Positions 17,635 to 26,883 of a stretch of 64,000 nucleotides of DNA are shown piece after piece. Made by a program: the position numbers and the translations under genes. Location: NCBI RefSeq assembly GCF_020880695.1, contig NZ_JAJIWO010000001.1, forward strand, positions 682,001 to 746,000. The letters are read 5' to 3'. The notes beneath the pieces are model-generated. The model worked only from the letters and a program-made list of their open reading frames with translations. It searched no databases and was not told where the DNA came from. Numbering within the stretch: the first letter of the stretch is position 1; each line of letters starts with the position of its first letter. This DNA comes from Mucilaginibacter sp. UR6-11. Its GTDB lineage: Bacteria > Bacteroidota > Bacteroidia > Sphingobacteriales > Sphingobacteriaceae.

Positions 17635-17685
17635 CCATCAAATATAAACTATAAGCGCTTCATTACCGTGGTTGTTGTAAAACGA

Positions 17686-17719
17686 AAAAGCCGTCCCGAC
17701 ATATGTCGGGACGGCTTTT
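17686..17719. terminator. Strong bidirectional terminator hairpin after gyrB
   Basis: A perfect palindromic stem of 17 bases per arm, AAAAGCCGTCCCGACAT and its complement, with T-rich flanks on both strands. It lies 48 bases beyond the gyrB stop and just upstream of the methyltransferase start on the same strand, so it should insulate the two. Confidence 0.85.
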
Positions 17720-17730
17720 ATACTACAAAT

Positions 17731-19824
<2,094 letters not shown>

Positions 19825-19847
19825 TTAGGATACTTGTTATGAAAGAT

Positions 19848-19855
19848 TATCTTTG
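19848..19855 (+). promoter_or_regulatory. Candidate -7 element for the OmpH-like gene
   Basis: TATCTTTG matches TAnnTTTG. A TTG at 19821-19823 is 24 bases upstream, longer than the usual 19-21 spacing. The implied leader is about 70 bases. Confidence 0.4.
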
Positions 19856-19933
19856 TGAAAAATTTTATTAAAAATTGACGGCCTGTTTTTTTACAGGATA
19901 ATTATCAGCATCATCAAAAACAAACCACTTTAA

Positions 19934-20527
19934 ATGAAAACTACGGGTTCTATTTTCACAAAGATCACTTTAGGTTTATTAGCTGCCGCAACTATTGTTG
20001 CCTGCAATAACAATAAACCGGCTGCTACAACAGCAGCGCCAACAACTGCTACAACAGATAAAGGAACAACAGTATATATCAACTCTGATACTTTATTAAA
20101 CCAGTATAACTACGCAAAAGATATGCAGACGCGCCTTACCGAGAAAGGTAAAGCAGCACAGGCCGAGGTAGCTTCAAAAGAACAGGCTTTAAGACGCGAG
20201 ATTGCTGATTATCAAAAAGACGCTGCTACCTTACCTGCTGATAAGCGCCAGGCTACCGAACAGCGTTTAGCACGCGAGCAACAGGCATTTCAGCAATTTC
20301 AGCAAAATGAAGGCGCTGCTTTCCAAAGCGAACAAGGCGCCGAAACCAACAAGCTGTACCAAAAAACTGCCGACTTTGCCAAAGCATACGCCAAAGAAAA
20401 AGGCTATAAGCTGGTTTTAACGTACTCAAAAACAGCACCGGGCGTACTGTACGTTGATCCAAGCCTTGATGTTACTGCCGAAGTGGTAAAAGCATTAAAT
20501 GATGCTTACGCAAAAGATAAAAAATAA
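19934..20527 (+). CDS. OmpH/Skp family periplasmic chaperone, lipoprotein form
   Basis: 197 residues. The signal sequence ends in a lipobox-like TIVAC with Cys24, so the protein is probably lipidated. An Ala/Thr-rich linker (about 28-42) leads to the OmpH domain: the strand TVYINSDTLLNQY, a long charged coiled coil (about 60-145, rich in Lys, Glu, Gln, Ala), and the closing strand region YKLVLTYSKTAPGVLYVDPSLDVT. Skp/OmpH proteins hold unfolded outer-membrane proteins in the periplasm. It stands alone between gyrB and a deaminase and is followed by a terminator, so it looks monocistronic. Confidence 0.9.
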   Translation: MKTTGSIFTKITLGLLAAATIVACNNNKPAATTAAPTTATTDKGTTVYINSDTLLNQYNYAKDMQTRLTEKGKAAQAEVASKEQALRREIADYQKDAATLPADKRQATEQRLAREQQAFQQFQQNEGAAFQSEQGAETNKLYQKTADFAKAYAKEKGYKLVLTYSKTAPGVLYVDPSLDVTAEVVKALNDAYAKDKK

Positions 20528-20575
20528 GCCGCTTGCGCATCTGCACAGCTGCTGAAGCTATATATTTAATTTACA

Positions 20576-20612
20576 AAAAGAAGACCCCGGCCTTAAGTTG
20601 GGGTTTTCTTTT
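20576..20612 (+). terminator. Intrinsic terminator after the OmpH-like gene
   Basis: AAAAGAAGACCCC and GGGGTTTTCTTTT pair with a single mismatch around an 11-base loop; the right arm provides the T-rich tail. It lies about 50 bases after the stop codon. Confidence 0.75.
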
Positions 20613-20672
20613 GATGGAGGGTGAGTTTTGATGCCCCGGCTCCTGATTCTTAACGCTTGATTTCCAGACGAT

Positions 20673-21146
20673 ATGAGTAATAACGAAAAATTTATGCAGA
20701 TGGCAATTGACCTGTCTGAATATAATGTAAAAGAAGGACAGGGCGGCCCGTTTGGTGCCGTGATTGTAAAAGATGGGATGGTGCTGGCCCGCAGCGCCAA
20801 CAAAGTGGTACCAACAAATGACCCTACCGCGCATGCCGAGATATCGGCTATACGCCTGGCCTGCCAGGAACTGGGCACCTTTAACCTGGCCGGCTGCGAA
20901 ATATATACCAGTTGTGAGCCCTGCCCGATGTGCCTGGGCGCCATTTACTGGGCCCGGATTGATAAAATTTATTACGCAAACACCAAAGCAGATGCCGCTG
21001 CCATTGGCTTTGATGATCATTTTATTTATGAAGAACTTGACCTGCCGATGGAAAAGCGCAAACTGCCCTTTGTGCAAATGATGCGCAATGAAGCATTAGG
21101 AGCGTTTAAATTATGGAGCGAGAGCGAGAGTAAAACAGATTATTAG
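20673..21146 (+). CDS. Cytidine/deoxycytidylate deaminase family protein, guanine deaminase-like
   Basis: 157 residues. Zinc-binding motif 1 is HAEISAIR (catalytic Glu) and motif 2 is EPCPMCLGAIYWARI, the pattern of the nucleoside deaminase superfamily. The C-terminal part (DAAAIGFDDHFIYEELDLP) closely resembles Bacillus-type guanine deaminase GuaD, more than the tRNA adenosine deaminase TadA, which usually lacks that FDDxFIYxE phrase. The probable reaction is guanine to xanthine in purine salvage. No purine genes are adjacent, so substrate rests on sequence likeness. Single gene. Confidence 0.85.
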   Translation: MSNNEKFMQMAIDLSEYNVKEGQGGPFGAVIVKDGMVLARSANKVVPTNDPTAHAEISAIRLACQELGTFNLAGCEIYTSCEPCPMCLGAIYWARIDKIYYANTKADAAAIGFDDHFIYEELDLPMEKRKLPFVQMMRNEALGAFKLWSESESKTDY

Positions 21147-21179
21147 CCCCACAATGGTGAGGGCTTTGAAAGTTCAAAG
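21145..21179 (+). terminator. Possible weak terminator: two small hairpins
   Basis: AGCCC (21145-21149) pairs with GGGCT (21161-21165), overlapping the deaminase stop codon, and CTTTGAA/TTCAAAG (21164-21179) forms a second small stem. The two share bases, so only one forms at a time. T-rich sequence follows. The next gene is convergent. Confidence 0.35.
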
Positions 21180-21217
21180 AATTTTTAATAGTTTCCCTTT
21201 TGGGAGATTTAGCGGGA

Positions 21218-21622
21218 TCAATCTTCCTTCTTTTCAAAAAAATCGTCCTGCAGGCCATCTATTTCGCGCCTGTCCCTTTTGGTAGGACGGCCGGTGCCCC
21301 TGTCCCGTTTTAATACCGGCGCCTGGAACATTGATTTAAAAGCCGGGGTTTGTTCAACCGGGGTGATATCTTCATAATAGCCTGCGGCGGTTTTGGCATC
21401 GGTACGGCTTTCCAACAGCCCGGTTACTTTAATTATTTTACGGTCGGGCCCCTTGGATACCTGATAGGTTTCGCCCAGCTTAACCTCGTGCGATGGCTTG
21501 ATGTTATTGCCTTCCAGCTTAACCCGCCCGGCTTTACAGGCATCAGACGCCAGCGTCCGTGTTTTGAACAGGCGGATGGACCATAAATATTTATCTATTC
21601 TTAGTTTTTCTTTTTCGGCCAT
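21218..21622 (-). CDS. S4-domain RNA-binding protein, Hsp15-like
   Basis: 134 residues from the ATG at 21622; the frame is open further upstream but MAEKEKLRIDKYLWSIRLFK is the family's usual start. The S4 RNA-binding fold (about 6-70) has RIDKYLWSIRLFKTRTLASD, GRVKLEGNNIKPSHEVKLGE and TYQVSKG. A basic tail with GTGRPTKRDRRE follows, typical of the Hsp15/YrfH group, which rescues stalled large ribosomal subunits carrying peptidyl-tRNA. It is divergent from dapD, with a TAAATTTG element 12 bases upstream that supports the short start. Confidence 0.88.
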   Translation of the reverse strand: MAEKEKLRIDKYLWSIRLFKTRTLASDACKAGRVKLEGNNIKPSHEVKLGETYQVSKGPDRKIIKVTGLLESRTDAKTAAGYYEDITPVEQTPAFKSMFQAPVLKRDRGTGRPTKRDRREIDGLQDDFFEKKED

Positions 21623-21634
21623 AGCGTTAATTTG

Positions 21635-21642
21635 CAAATTTA
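21635..21642 (-). promoter_or_regulatory. Candidate -7 element for the S4-domain gene
   Basis: Minus strand TAAATTTG, an exact TAnnTTTG match, ends 12 bases before the preferred ATG. No convincing -33 box. Confidence 0.4.
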
Positions 21643-21737
21643 ATAAAGTAGCGCAAAGTATGGCAGCAGGCCCTTCAACAATTTGCAAACATTTCTCCTT
21701 AAAATTCCTTTAATTTGTCGAAAGTTTAAATATACCA

Positions 21738-22553
21738 ATGCAAGATCTGAAAAAATTAATTGAGGCAGCCTGGGAAGACAGGAACCTATTGAATTACAAA
21801 GAATATACCGATGCTATTGAAACTATTATTGAACGCCTTGACAAAGGCGAAATACGCGTTGTAGAACAAATTGGCGCACGCTGGCATACTAATGAATGGA
21901 TAAAGAAAGCCGTAATATTATATTTCCCTATCCGCACAATGGAAGAGGTTAAAGCCGGACCTTTTACGTTTCATGACAAAATGAAACTAAAAACCGACTA
22001 TAAAGCTACCGGCGTACGTGTAGTGCCGGGCGCATCTGCCCGTTATGGTGCTTACCTGGCAAAAGGTGTTATCATGATGCCCAGTTATGTAAACATAGGC
22101 GCTTATGTAGACGAAGGCACTATGATTGATACCTGGGCCACAGTAGGCTCATGCGCACAGGTTGGCAAACATGTACACCTGAGCGGCGGCGTGGGCCTCG
22201 GCGGCGTATTAGAACCCGTACAGGCTGCACCGGTTATTATCGGCGACAATTGTTTCCTTGGCTCAAGAGCCATAGTAGTTGAAGGCGTTCATGTTGAAAA
22301 CGAAGCTGTACTGGGCGCTAATGTGGTTTTAACCGCATCGACCAAAATAATTGACGTTACCGGCAGCACCCCGGTTGAGTATAAAGGCCGTGTACCGGCG
22401 CGCTCGGTAGTTATTCCGGGTTCGTATACTAAAAAATTCCCGGCAGGCGATTATCAGGTACCCTGCGCTTTAATTATCGGTACCCGTAAAGAATCAACCG
22501 ACAAAAAGACATCGTTAAACGATGCTTTGCGGGAAAATAATGTAGCAGTTTAA
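21738..22553 (+). CDS. dapD: 2,3,4,5-tetrahydropyridine-2,6-dicarboxylate N-succinyltransferase
   Basis: 271 residues, normal DapD length. It makes N-succinyl-2-amino-6-ketopimelate in the succinylase branch of lysine and meso-diaminopimelate synthesis. The N-terminal helical domain is followed by a left-handed beta-helix of hexapeptide repeats (about 100-235), with VVPGASARYGAYLAKGVIMM, MIDTWATVGSCAQ and LSGGVGLGGVLEP, all hallmark DapD phrases. The tail is SLNDALREN. No other dap genes are adjacent. The heptosyltransferase starts 65 bases downstream after an inverted-repeat array. Confidence 0.97.
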   Translation: MQDLKKLIEAAWEDRNLLNYKEYTDAIETIIERLDKGEIRVVEQIGARWHTNEWIKKAVILYFPIRTMEEVKAGPFTFHDKMKLKTDYKATGVRVVPGASARYGAYLAKGVIMMPSYVNIGAYVDEGTMIDTWATVGSCAQVGKHVHLSGGVGLGGVLEPVQAAPVIIGDNCFLGSRAIVVEGVHVENEAVLGANVVLTASTKIIDVTGSTPVEYKGRVPARSVVIPGSYTKKFPAGDYQVPCALIIGTRKESTDKKTSLNDALRENNVAV

Positions 22554-22560
22554 GTTATAC

Positions 22561-22614
22561 GTTGTACGTTTTATGCTTTTTACAACTTAAAACGTACAAC
22601 ATAAAACGTACAAC
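22561..22614 (+). repeat. Three-arm inverted repeat directly before the heptosyltransferase start
   Basis: Arm 1 GTTGTACGTTTTATG (22561-22575) is complementary to two later arms: CTTAAAACGTACAAC (22586-22600, one mismatch) and CATAAAACGTACAAC (22600-22614, perfect). Arms 2 and 3 compete for arm 1, and arm 3 ends 4 bases before the ATG at 22619. It could be a terminator for dapD, a translational control element, or simply a small dispersed repeat. Confidence 0.7.
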
Positions 22615-22618
22615 ATAA

Positions 22619-23602
22619 ATGAAGATACTGGTAAGATTGCCTAACTGGCTTGGTGATGTAGTTATGAGTACGGCTTTCATCGGTGCGGTTAAACAGTTTT
22701 ATCCGTTGGCGCAGGTTGATATCATTATTAAAAAAGAGTTAAGCTCTATCGCCTCATTGATCCCCGGGCTAACCAATATTCACTCTTTTTCAAAAGACGA
22801 GTATAAAGGGCTGGGCGGTGTATACCGCTATGGCAAAACGTTGCGCTCCTATAACTACGACATTTTCTTTACCCTGCCTGATTCCTTATCGTCGGCAGTA
22901 ATGGGTAAGGCAACCGGCGCCAAACAGCGCATCGGTTTTAGTAAAGAAGGCGGCTTTTTTTTACTGACCAAAGTTTGCAGGCGCCCGCCCAACGTGCACC
23001 GGGTTGATGAGTACCTGTCTGTATTGGAGCAGATTAATGAAATGCCGGTTACCGGGCGTAAAGTTATGCTTACCGCCAATGAGGTGAAACCCAACAACCT
23101 GATCCTGCTTAATTTCAACTCGGAGGCCGATTCAAGAAGAATGCCACTGGCCAAAGGCAGGGCATTATTGAATTTGCTCACCCATACCTTTACCGGCTAT
23201 AAACTGGGCCTATTGGGCGGGCCCAAAGACGTAGTTTTTATAGAGGAGATTTTGGTTGATGCCGCAAATATTGATCGCATAGAGAACTACGCGGGTAAAA
23301 CCACGTTGGCCAGCCTGACCAATTTGATGGCCGGTGCAAAAGTTTTGCTGACTACCGACTCGGGCCCGGCTCATTTGGGTAATAGTTTAGGCTTACCGGT
23401 GATAGCCCTGTTTGGCGCCGGCAATGAAAACAATACCGCGCCCTATAATAAAAGCAATTTAACCGTGTTGCGGGCCGGGCAGTTAAGTTGCGAACCCTGT
23501 GTACGCAACGAATGTAAATTATACGGTATACCCAAATGTATGGAGTTATTGGATGAACAAAGAATTATTAACGCATTGAGCTTATATTTAAACCATGCTT
23601 AA
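22619..23602 (+). CDS. waaF: Glycosyltransferase family 9, ADP-heptose:LPS heptosyltransferase-like
   Basis: 327 residues. The start MKILVRLPNWLGDVVMSTAF is the classical WaaF beginning, with the GD motif that contacts acceptor. The C-terminal Rossmann domain has TTDSGPAHLG near 246-255, the nucleotide-heptose site, and a late Cys cluster (CEPCVRNEC). It adds heptose to the lipopolysaccharide inner core from ADP-heptose at the inner membrane. Its stop overlaps the next gene's start by 8 bases, implying coupled translation. Exact acceptor and sugar are inferred from family. Confidence 0.88.
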   Translation: MKILVRLPNWLGDVVMSTAFIGAVKQFYPLAQVDIIIKKELSSIASLIPGLTNIHSFSKDEYKGLGGVYRYGKTLRSYNYDIFFTLPDSLSSAVMGKATGAKQRIGFSKEGGFFLLTKVCRRPPNVHRVDEYLSVLEQINEMPVTGRKVMLTANEVKPNNLILLNFNSEADSRRMPLAKGRALLNLLTHTFTGYKLGLLGGPKDVVFIEEILVDAANIDRIENYAGKTTLASLTNLMAGAKVLLTTDSGPAHLGNSLGLPVIALFGAGNENNTAPYNKSNLTVLRAGQLSCEPCVRNECKLYGIPKCMELLDEQRIINALSLYLNHA

Positions 23603-24161
23603 AGATGAAATAGCTAATGCACTTAAAGTTGTTCAGGACGGCGGCATTATCCTATACCCTACTGATACCATCTGGGGTATCGGCTGTGACGCCGCGAATA
23701 CTGAAGCTGTACAGAAGATCTATCGCCTTAAACAACGCAGCGAAGCCAAAAGCATGATCATTTTGCTGGATACCGACAACAAACTGGCAAGCTATATACA
23801 GGAGGTGCCTGAACTGGCTTATAACCTGATTGAATTTGCCGAAAACCCGTTAACGCTGGTTATGCCGGGTGCGCGCAACATTTCGCCGGCGTTGGTCGCT
23901 GCTGATGGCAGTGTAGGTATCCGGGTGTCGAACCATCCGTTTTGCCAGGGGCTAATACAGCGTTTGCGCAGGCCGCTGGTATCAACATCGGCTAACATCA
24001 GCGGCAAGCCGTCGCCGCAATACTTTTCGCAGATCGACCAGGAGATCATTGACGGGGTTGATTATGTGGTAGATGTTGACCAGCACAGCATGGAGATCAA
24101 AAACCCGTCAACCATCATGCGGTTATCGCCCGACGGCAGGTTCGAATTTTTGCGGAGATAG
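23595..24161 (+). CDS. tsaC: L-threonylcarbamoyladenylate synthase (Sua5/YrdC/YciO family)
   Basis: 188 residues, the short single-domain form without a C-terminal Sua5 extension. Motifs: GGIILYPTDTIWGIGCDA (substrate pocket), IYRLKQRSEAKSMIIL (basic KxR site), and VSTSANISGKPSP. The enzyme makes threonylcarbamoyl-AMP from threonine, bicarbonate and ATP, the first step of tRNA t6A37 synthesis. A YciO-type paralogue with another role cannot be excluded. It overlaps waaF by 8 bases. It ends in a small hairpin and a 554-base gap rich in repeats precedes the CCA gene. Confidence 0.92.
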   Translation: MLKDEIANALKVVQDGGIILYPTDTIWGIGCDAANTEAVQKIYRLKQRSEAKSMIILLDTDNKLASYIQEVPELAYNLIEFAENPLTLVMPGARNISPALVAADGSVGIRVSNHPFCQGLIQRLRRPLVSTSANISGKPSPQYFSQIDQEIIDGVDYVVDVDQHSMEIKNPSTIMRLSPDGRFEFLRR

Positions 24162-24175
24162 GCAGCAGCTATCTC
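24155..24175 (+). repeat. Small hairpin overlapping the tsaC stop codon
   Basis: GAGATAG (24155-24161, containing the TAG stop) and CTATCTC (24169-24175) form a perfect 7-base stem with a 7-base loop. There is no T tract, so termination is doubtful. Confidence 0.4.
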
Positions 24176-24193
24176 TCGGCACTGAAACAGCGC

Positions 24194-24409
24194 AGGTGAT
24201 CCAAGTTAAAATATGGATCACCCGGATCACCTAAAATTTATAATCATTTAATAATCAACCACTTGATTTAAAAAGCGGATCACTTTGGATCAGGCTTATT
24301 CGTCAGGATTTCTAAACATAAATCCATATTAATATTCTGATAATCAAACAATTGAAAATCGGCTATTTTTCGCTAATTTTTTGGTAGCGGATCAGTAATA
24401 TGGATCACC
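24194..24409. repeat. Cluster of GGATCA motifs in the tsaC-cca gap
   Basis: In about 215 bases the motif GGATCA occurs seven times, mostly as GGATCAC: inverted at 24197-24202, then direct at about 24215, 24224, 24277, 24287, 24389 and 24402. Two adjacent sites read GGATCACCCGGATCACC. The spacers are AT-rich. This could be a binding-site array or the wreck of a repeat element. No reading frame of interest is visible. Confidence 0.6.
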
Positions 24410-24444
24410 CGTCTAAAAAAATTTACAAACGCTGAATCTACGCC

Positions 24445-24650
24445 CTTGTTGGTGTTGTCACCAACAAGTACCATACTGTTTAATTTAGCAGTAACCGGCC
24501 CGGTGCATAGTTGTTGGTGACAACACCAACAACGGCGGTCGTGTTGCAACGGCGGTCGCGTCACAGAAGCTACTGTTTAATTAGCAGTACCCCGGCCCGG
24601 TGCCCAGCCATTGGTGACAACACCAACAACGGCAATCGCGTCACAGAAGC
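24445..24650. repeat. Hairpin array with a diverged tandem duplication
   Basis: Three hairpins share the stem TTGGTG/CACCAA. The first (24445-24468) has a perfect 10-base stem CTTGTTGGTG with loop TTGT. The second (24511-24532) has a 9-base stem and loop ACAA, and is the inverse complement of the first. The third (24611-24626) has a 6-base stem and loop ACAA. Hairpins two and three lie in a direct duplication: unit A 24474-24570 and unit B 24571-24650 both begin TACTGTTTAATT and end TCGCGTCACAGAAGC. Unit A carries an extra 17-base internal duplication (ACGGCGGTCGTGTTGCA). No gene is seen here. Confidence 0.75.
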
Positions 24651-24715
24651 CAAATATGTTTTGCACGCGTTGCAAACAAGGGCAAAACAGTAATTATTAT
24701 TAGCTTTGCAACATC

Positions 24716-26134
24716 ATGAAGGCGCATCTCAAACATCACGTATTTACCGTTATATCGCAGCTTGCCGGCCAGCAAAACATGCCGGCTTACGCTATCGGCG
24801 GTTTTGTACGCGATATTTTTTTAGACCGGCCCTCAAAGGATATCGATATTGTTATCATTGGTAATGGCATTGCCTTCGCCGAGGCCGTGGCTGCCAGGCT
24901 CAAAGTAAAGCTGGCAGTATTTAAAAACTTCGGCACAGCGTCATTAAAATACCAGGATCTTGAAATTGAATTTGTTGGCGCCCGCAAAGAATCATACCGC
25001 CTTGATTCGCGCAAACCTATTGTAGAGAACGGCACCTTAGATGATGACCAGAAACGACGCGACTTCACTATCAATGCACTGGCTATTTCGCTGCACCCGG
25101 ACACTTTTGGCGAACTGATTGATCCGTTTGAGGGGATAAAGGACCTGGAAGCAAAACTGATCAGGACCCCGCTAAATCCTGTCGAAACTTTTTCTGACGA
25201 TCCGCTACGCATGATGCGGGCTATCCGGTTTGCATCGCAGCTAAACTTCAGGATAGATATTATCGCAGTTGAGGCTATAAAAAACAATGTCGACCGGATC
25301 AGCATCGTATCACAAGAACGTGTTACCGACGAGCTGAACAAAATCATCTTATCACCCAAACCGTCTATTGGCTTTAATTATTTGTTTGATACGGGTTTAC
25401 TGCATAAGATATTTCCGCAGATGACAGCACTTTACGGTGTTGATTATATTGACGGGAAGGGTCATAAAGATAATTTTTACCATACCCTGCAGGTACTGGA
25501 TAATATTTGCGAAACCACCGGCGACCTTTGGCTGCGCTGGGCAGCCATACTGCATGACATTGCCAAACCGCCTACCAAACGCTTTGAACCCGGCCACGGC
25601 TGGACATTTCACGGGCATGAGGATAAAGGCGCACGCATGGTACCGAAAATTTTCGCACAGTTAAAACTGCCTTTGAACGAAAAAATGAAACTGGTGCAAA
25701 AGCTGGTGCAACTGCATTTAAGGCCTATCGTACTTTCGCAGTCTATCGTCACAGATTCGGCAGTGCGCCGGTTGCTTTTTGAGGCAGGCGATGACATTGA
25801 GGGACTAATGTTGTTGTGTAAAGCAGACGTTACTACCAAAAACGAGTACAAGGTTAAAAAGTACCGCAACAATTTTGAGCTGGTTCAACAAAAATTAAAA
25901 GACGTTGAAGAGCGTGACAATATCCGCAACTGGCAGCCGCCGGTTACAGGGACAGATATTATGGAATTGTTCGGGATAAAAGAGGGACGCGAGGTGGGTA
26001 TTATCAAAAATAAGATCCGCGAAGCGATACTGGAAGGCGAGATTCCCAACTCGCGCGAGGAGGCAATTAGCTTCACAATTAAAACTGGCGAAGAAATTGG
26101 CTTAAAAGTTGTGGCAAGCTCAAACACAAATTAA
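24716..26134 (+). CDS. cca: CCA tRNA nucleotidyltransferase with HD domain
   Basis: 472 residues. The N-terminal nucleotidyltransferase head has GGFVRDIFLDRPSKDIDIVI with the two catalytic Asp residues, then the neck motif RRDFTINALAI and DPLRMMRAIRFASQL. A C-terminal HD phosphohydrolase region begins near residue 255, with the metal-binding pair in ILHDIAKP near 278 and further His residues (HGHED). The enzyme adds or repairs the CCA end of tRNAs. The HD domain suggests the bacterial form with phosphatase or phosphodiesterase activity. Poly(A) polymerase is the alternative, less likely as sole copy. Confidence 0.93.
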   Translation: MKAHLKHHVFTVISQLAGQQNMPAYAIGGFVRDIFLDRPSKDIDIVIIGNGIAFAEAVAARLKVKLAVFKNFGTASLKYQDLEIEFVGARKESYRLDSRKPIVENGTLDDDQKRRDFTINALAISLHPDTFGELIDPFEGIKDLEAKLIRTPLNPVETFSDDPLRMMRAIRFASQLNFRIDIIAVEAIKNNVDRISIVSQERVTDELNKIILSPKPSIGFNYLFDTGLLHKIFPQMTALYGVDYIDGKGHKDNFYHTLQVLDNICETTGDLWLRWAAILHDIAKPPTKRFEPGHGWTFHGHEDKGARMVPKIFAQLKLPLNEKMKLVQKLVQLHLRPIVLSQSIVTDSAVRRLLFEAGDDIEGLMLLCKADVTTKNEYKVKKYRNNFELVQQKLKDVEERDNIRNWQPPVTGTDIMELFGIKEGREVGIIKNKIREAILEGEIPNSREEAISFTIKTGEEIGLKVVASSNTN

Positions 26135-26171
26135 AATATTATTTTTACTAAAAATTCTACTACAATACACA

Positions 26172-26810
26172 ATGGCACTATACAGGTTTAGAGTTACTTT
26201 TGAGGATTATGATGATGTAACCAGGGAAATTGATATTAAATCGACCCAGACATTTGAAGATCTTCACCGGGCCGTACACCAGTCAACCGGTTACAACCCC
26301 GAGTACTCCTCATCATTTTATGTAAGCAATGATCAATGGTTAAAAGGCGAAGAAATTACTTATTTGCCTAACCAAAAAAGGATTGATCGCGGCGTTGCGT
26401 TAATGGAGAAAGTAAAACTAAGCAGCCGTATTGATGATCCGCATCAAAAATTTTATTATACTTTTAATTTTGACCGCCCGTTTGATTTCCACGTCGAGCT
26501 GATGAAAATCATCCTGGATGAAACACCGGGTGTAACCTATCCGGCTATCATCAAATCCGTAGGCGACGCCCCAAGACAATTTGTCACCGTAGCCGACGCC
26601 GCAACGGCCGCTACCGCAGATACCGGCGATGACTTTGATTTTCTGAATGAAATGGGCATGAACCAGGAAGATACCGAAGATTTTTCGGAGGTGGACGAAA
26701 CAGGCGAAGCGGTAGCTGAAGAGCACGAGGAAGAAGAGGATGAATTTGGCGGCGAGTTTGCAGACGACGAAGGTTTTGAAGACGACAGCAAAGCGCACGA
26801 CGATTTTTAA
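26172..26810 (+). CDS. IS1096-passenger/pRiA4b ORF3-like protein with acidic tail
   Basis: 212 residues from the ATG at 26172; the frame is open back into cca, but MALYRFRVTFEDYDDVTREI is the natural beginning. The first ~125 residues match the pattern of plasmid pRiA4b ORF-3-like/IS1096 passenger TnpR-type proteins (AVHQSTGYNPEYSSSFYVSN, and KFYYTFNFDRPFDFHVELM), a small domain of unknown biochemical role. The last ~50 residues are strongly acidic (DEFGGEFADDEGFEDD) and probably disordered. No transposase or terminal repeat is next to it, so it is a resident chromosomal gene. It lies 37 bases after cca. Confidence 0.75.
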   Translation: MALYRFRVTFEDYDDVTREIDIKSTQTFEDLHRAVHQSTGYNPEYSSSFYVSNDQWLKGEEITYLPNQKRIDRGVALMEKVKLSSRIDDPHQKFYYTFNFDRPFDFHVELMKIILDETPGVTYPAIIKSVGDAPRQFVTVADAATAATADTGDDFDFLNEMGMNQEDTEDFSEVDETGEAVAEEHEEEEDEFGGEFADDEGFEDDSKAHDDF

Positions 26811-26833
26811 ATTAAGTTGACAGGTAACAGGTG

Positions 26834-26883
26834 ATGGTTCATAGTCACAGCATTTTCATCAATTCAGGCACACTATGAACCAT
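26834..26883 (+). repeat. Inverted repeat enclosing the miaA start codon
   Basis: ATGGTTCATAGT (26834-26845) and ACTATGAACCAT (26872-26883) are perfectly complementary over 12 bases with a 26-base loop. The right arm contains the miaA ATG (26875-26877), so a folded transcript would hide the start. Confidence 0.65.

Noticed and set aside
24445-24650. Possible CRISPR array
   Set aside because: The repeats are two diverged units and three hairpins with no regular spacers, and no cas gene is nearby.
24511-24693. 60-residue frame in the repeat region
   Set aside because: It is made of the repeat sequence itself, is low in complexity, and resembles no protein.
26109-26171. Longer start of the IS1096-passenger-like gene overlapping cca
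   Set aside because: The added residues are hydrophobic leader translation; the ATG at 26172 begins the conserved domain.
26418-26798. Antisense frames opposite the acidic tail
   Set aside because: They are by-products of the GA-rich acidic codons and have no protein likeness.
26172-26810. Active insertion sequence
   Set aside because: No transposase, terminal inverted repeats or target duplication is visible around the passenger-like gene.
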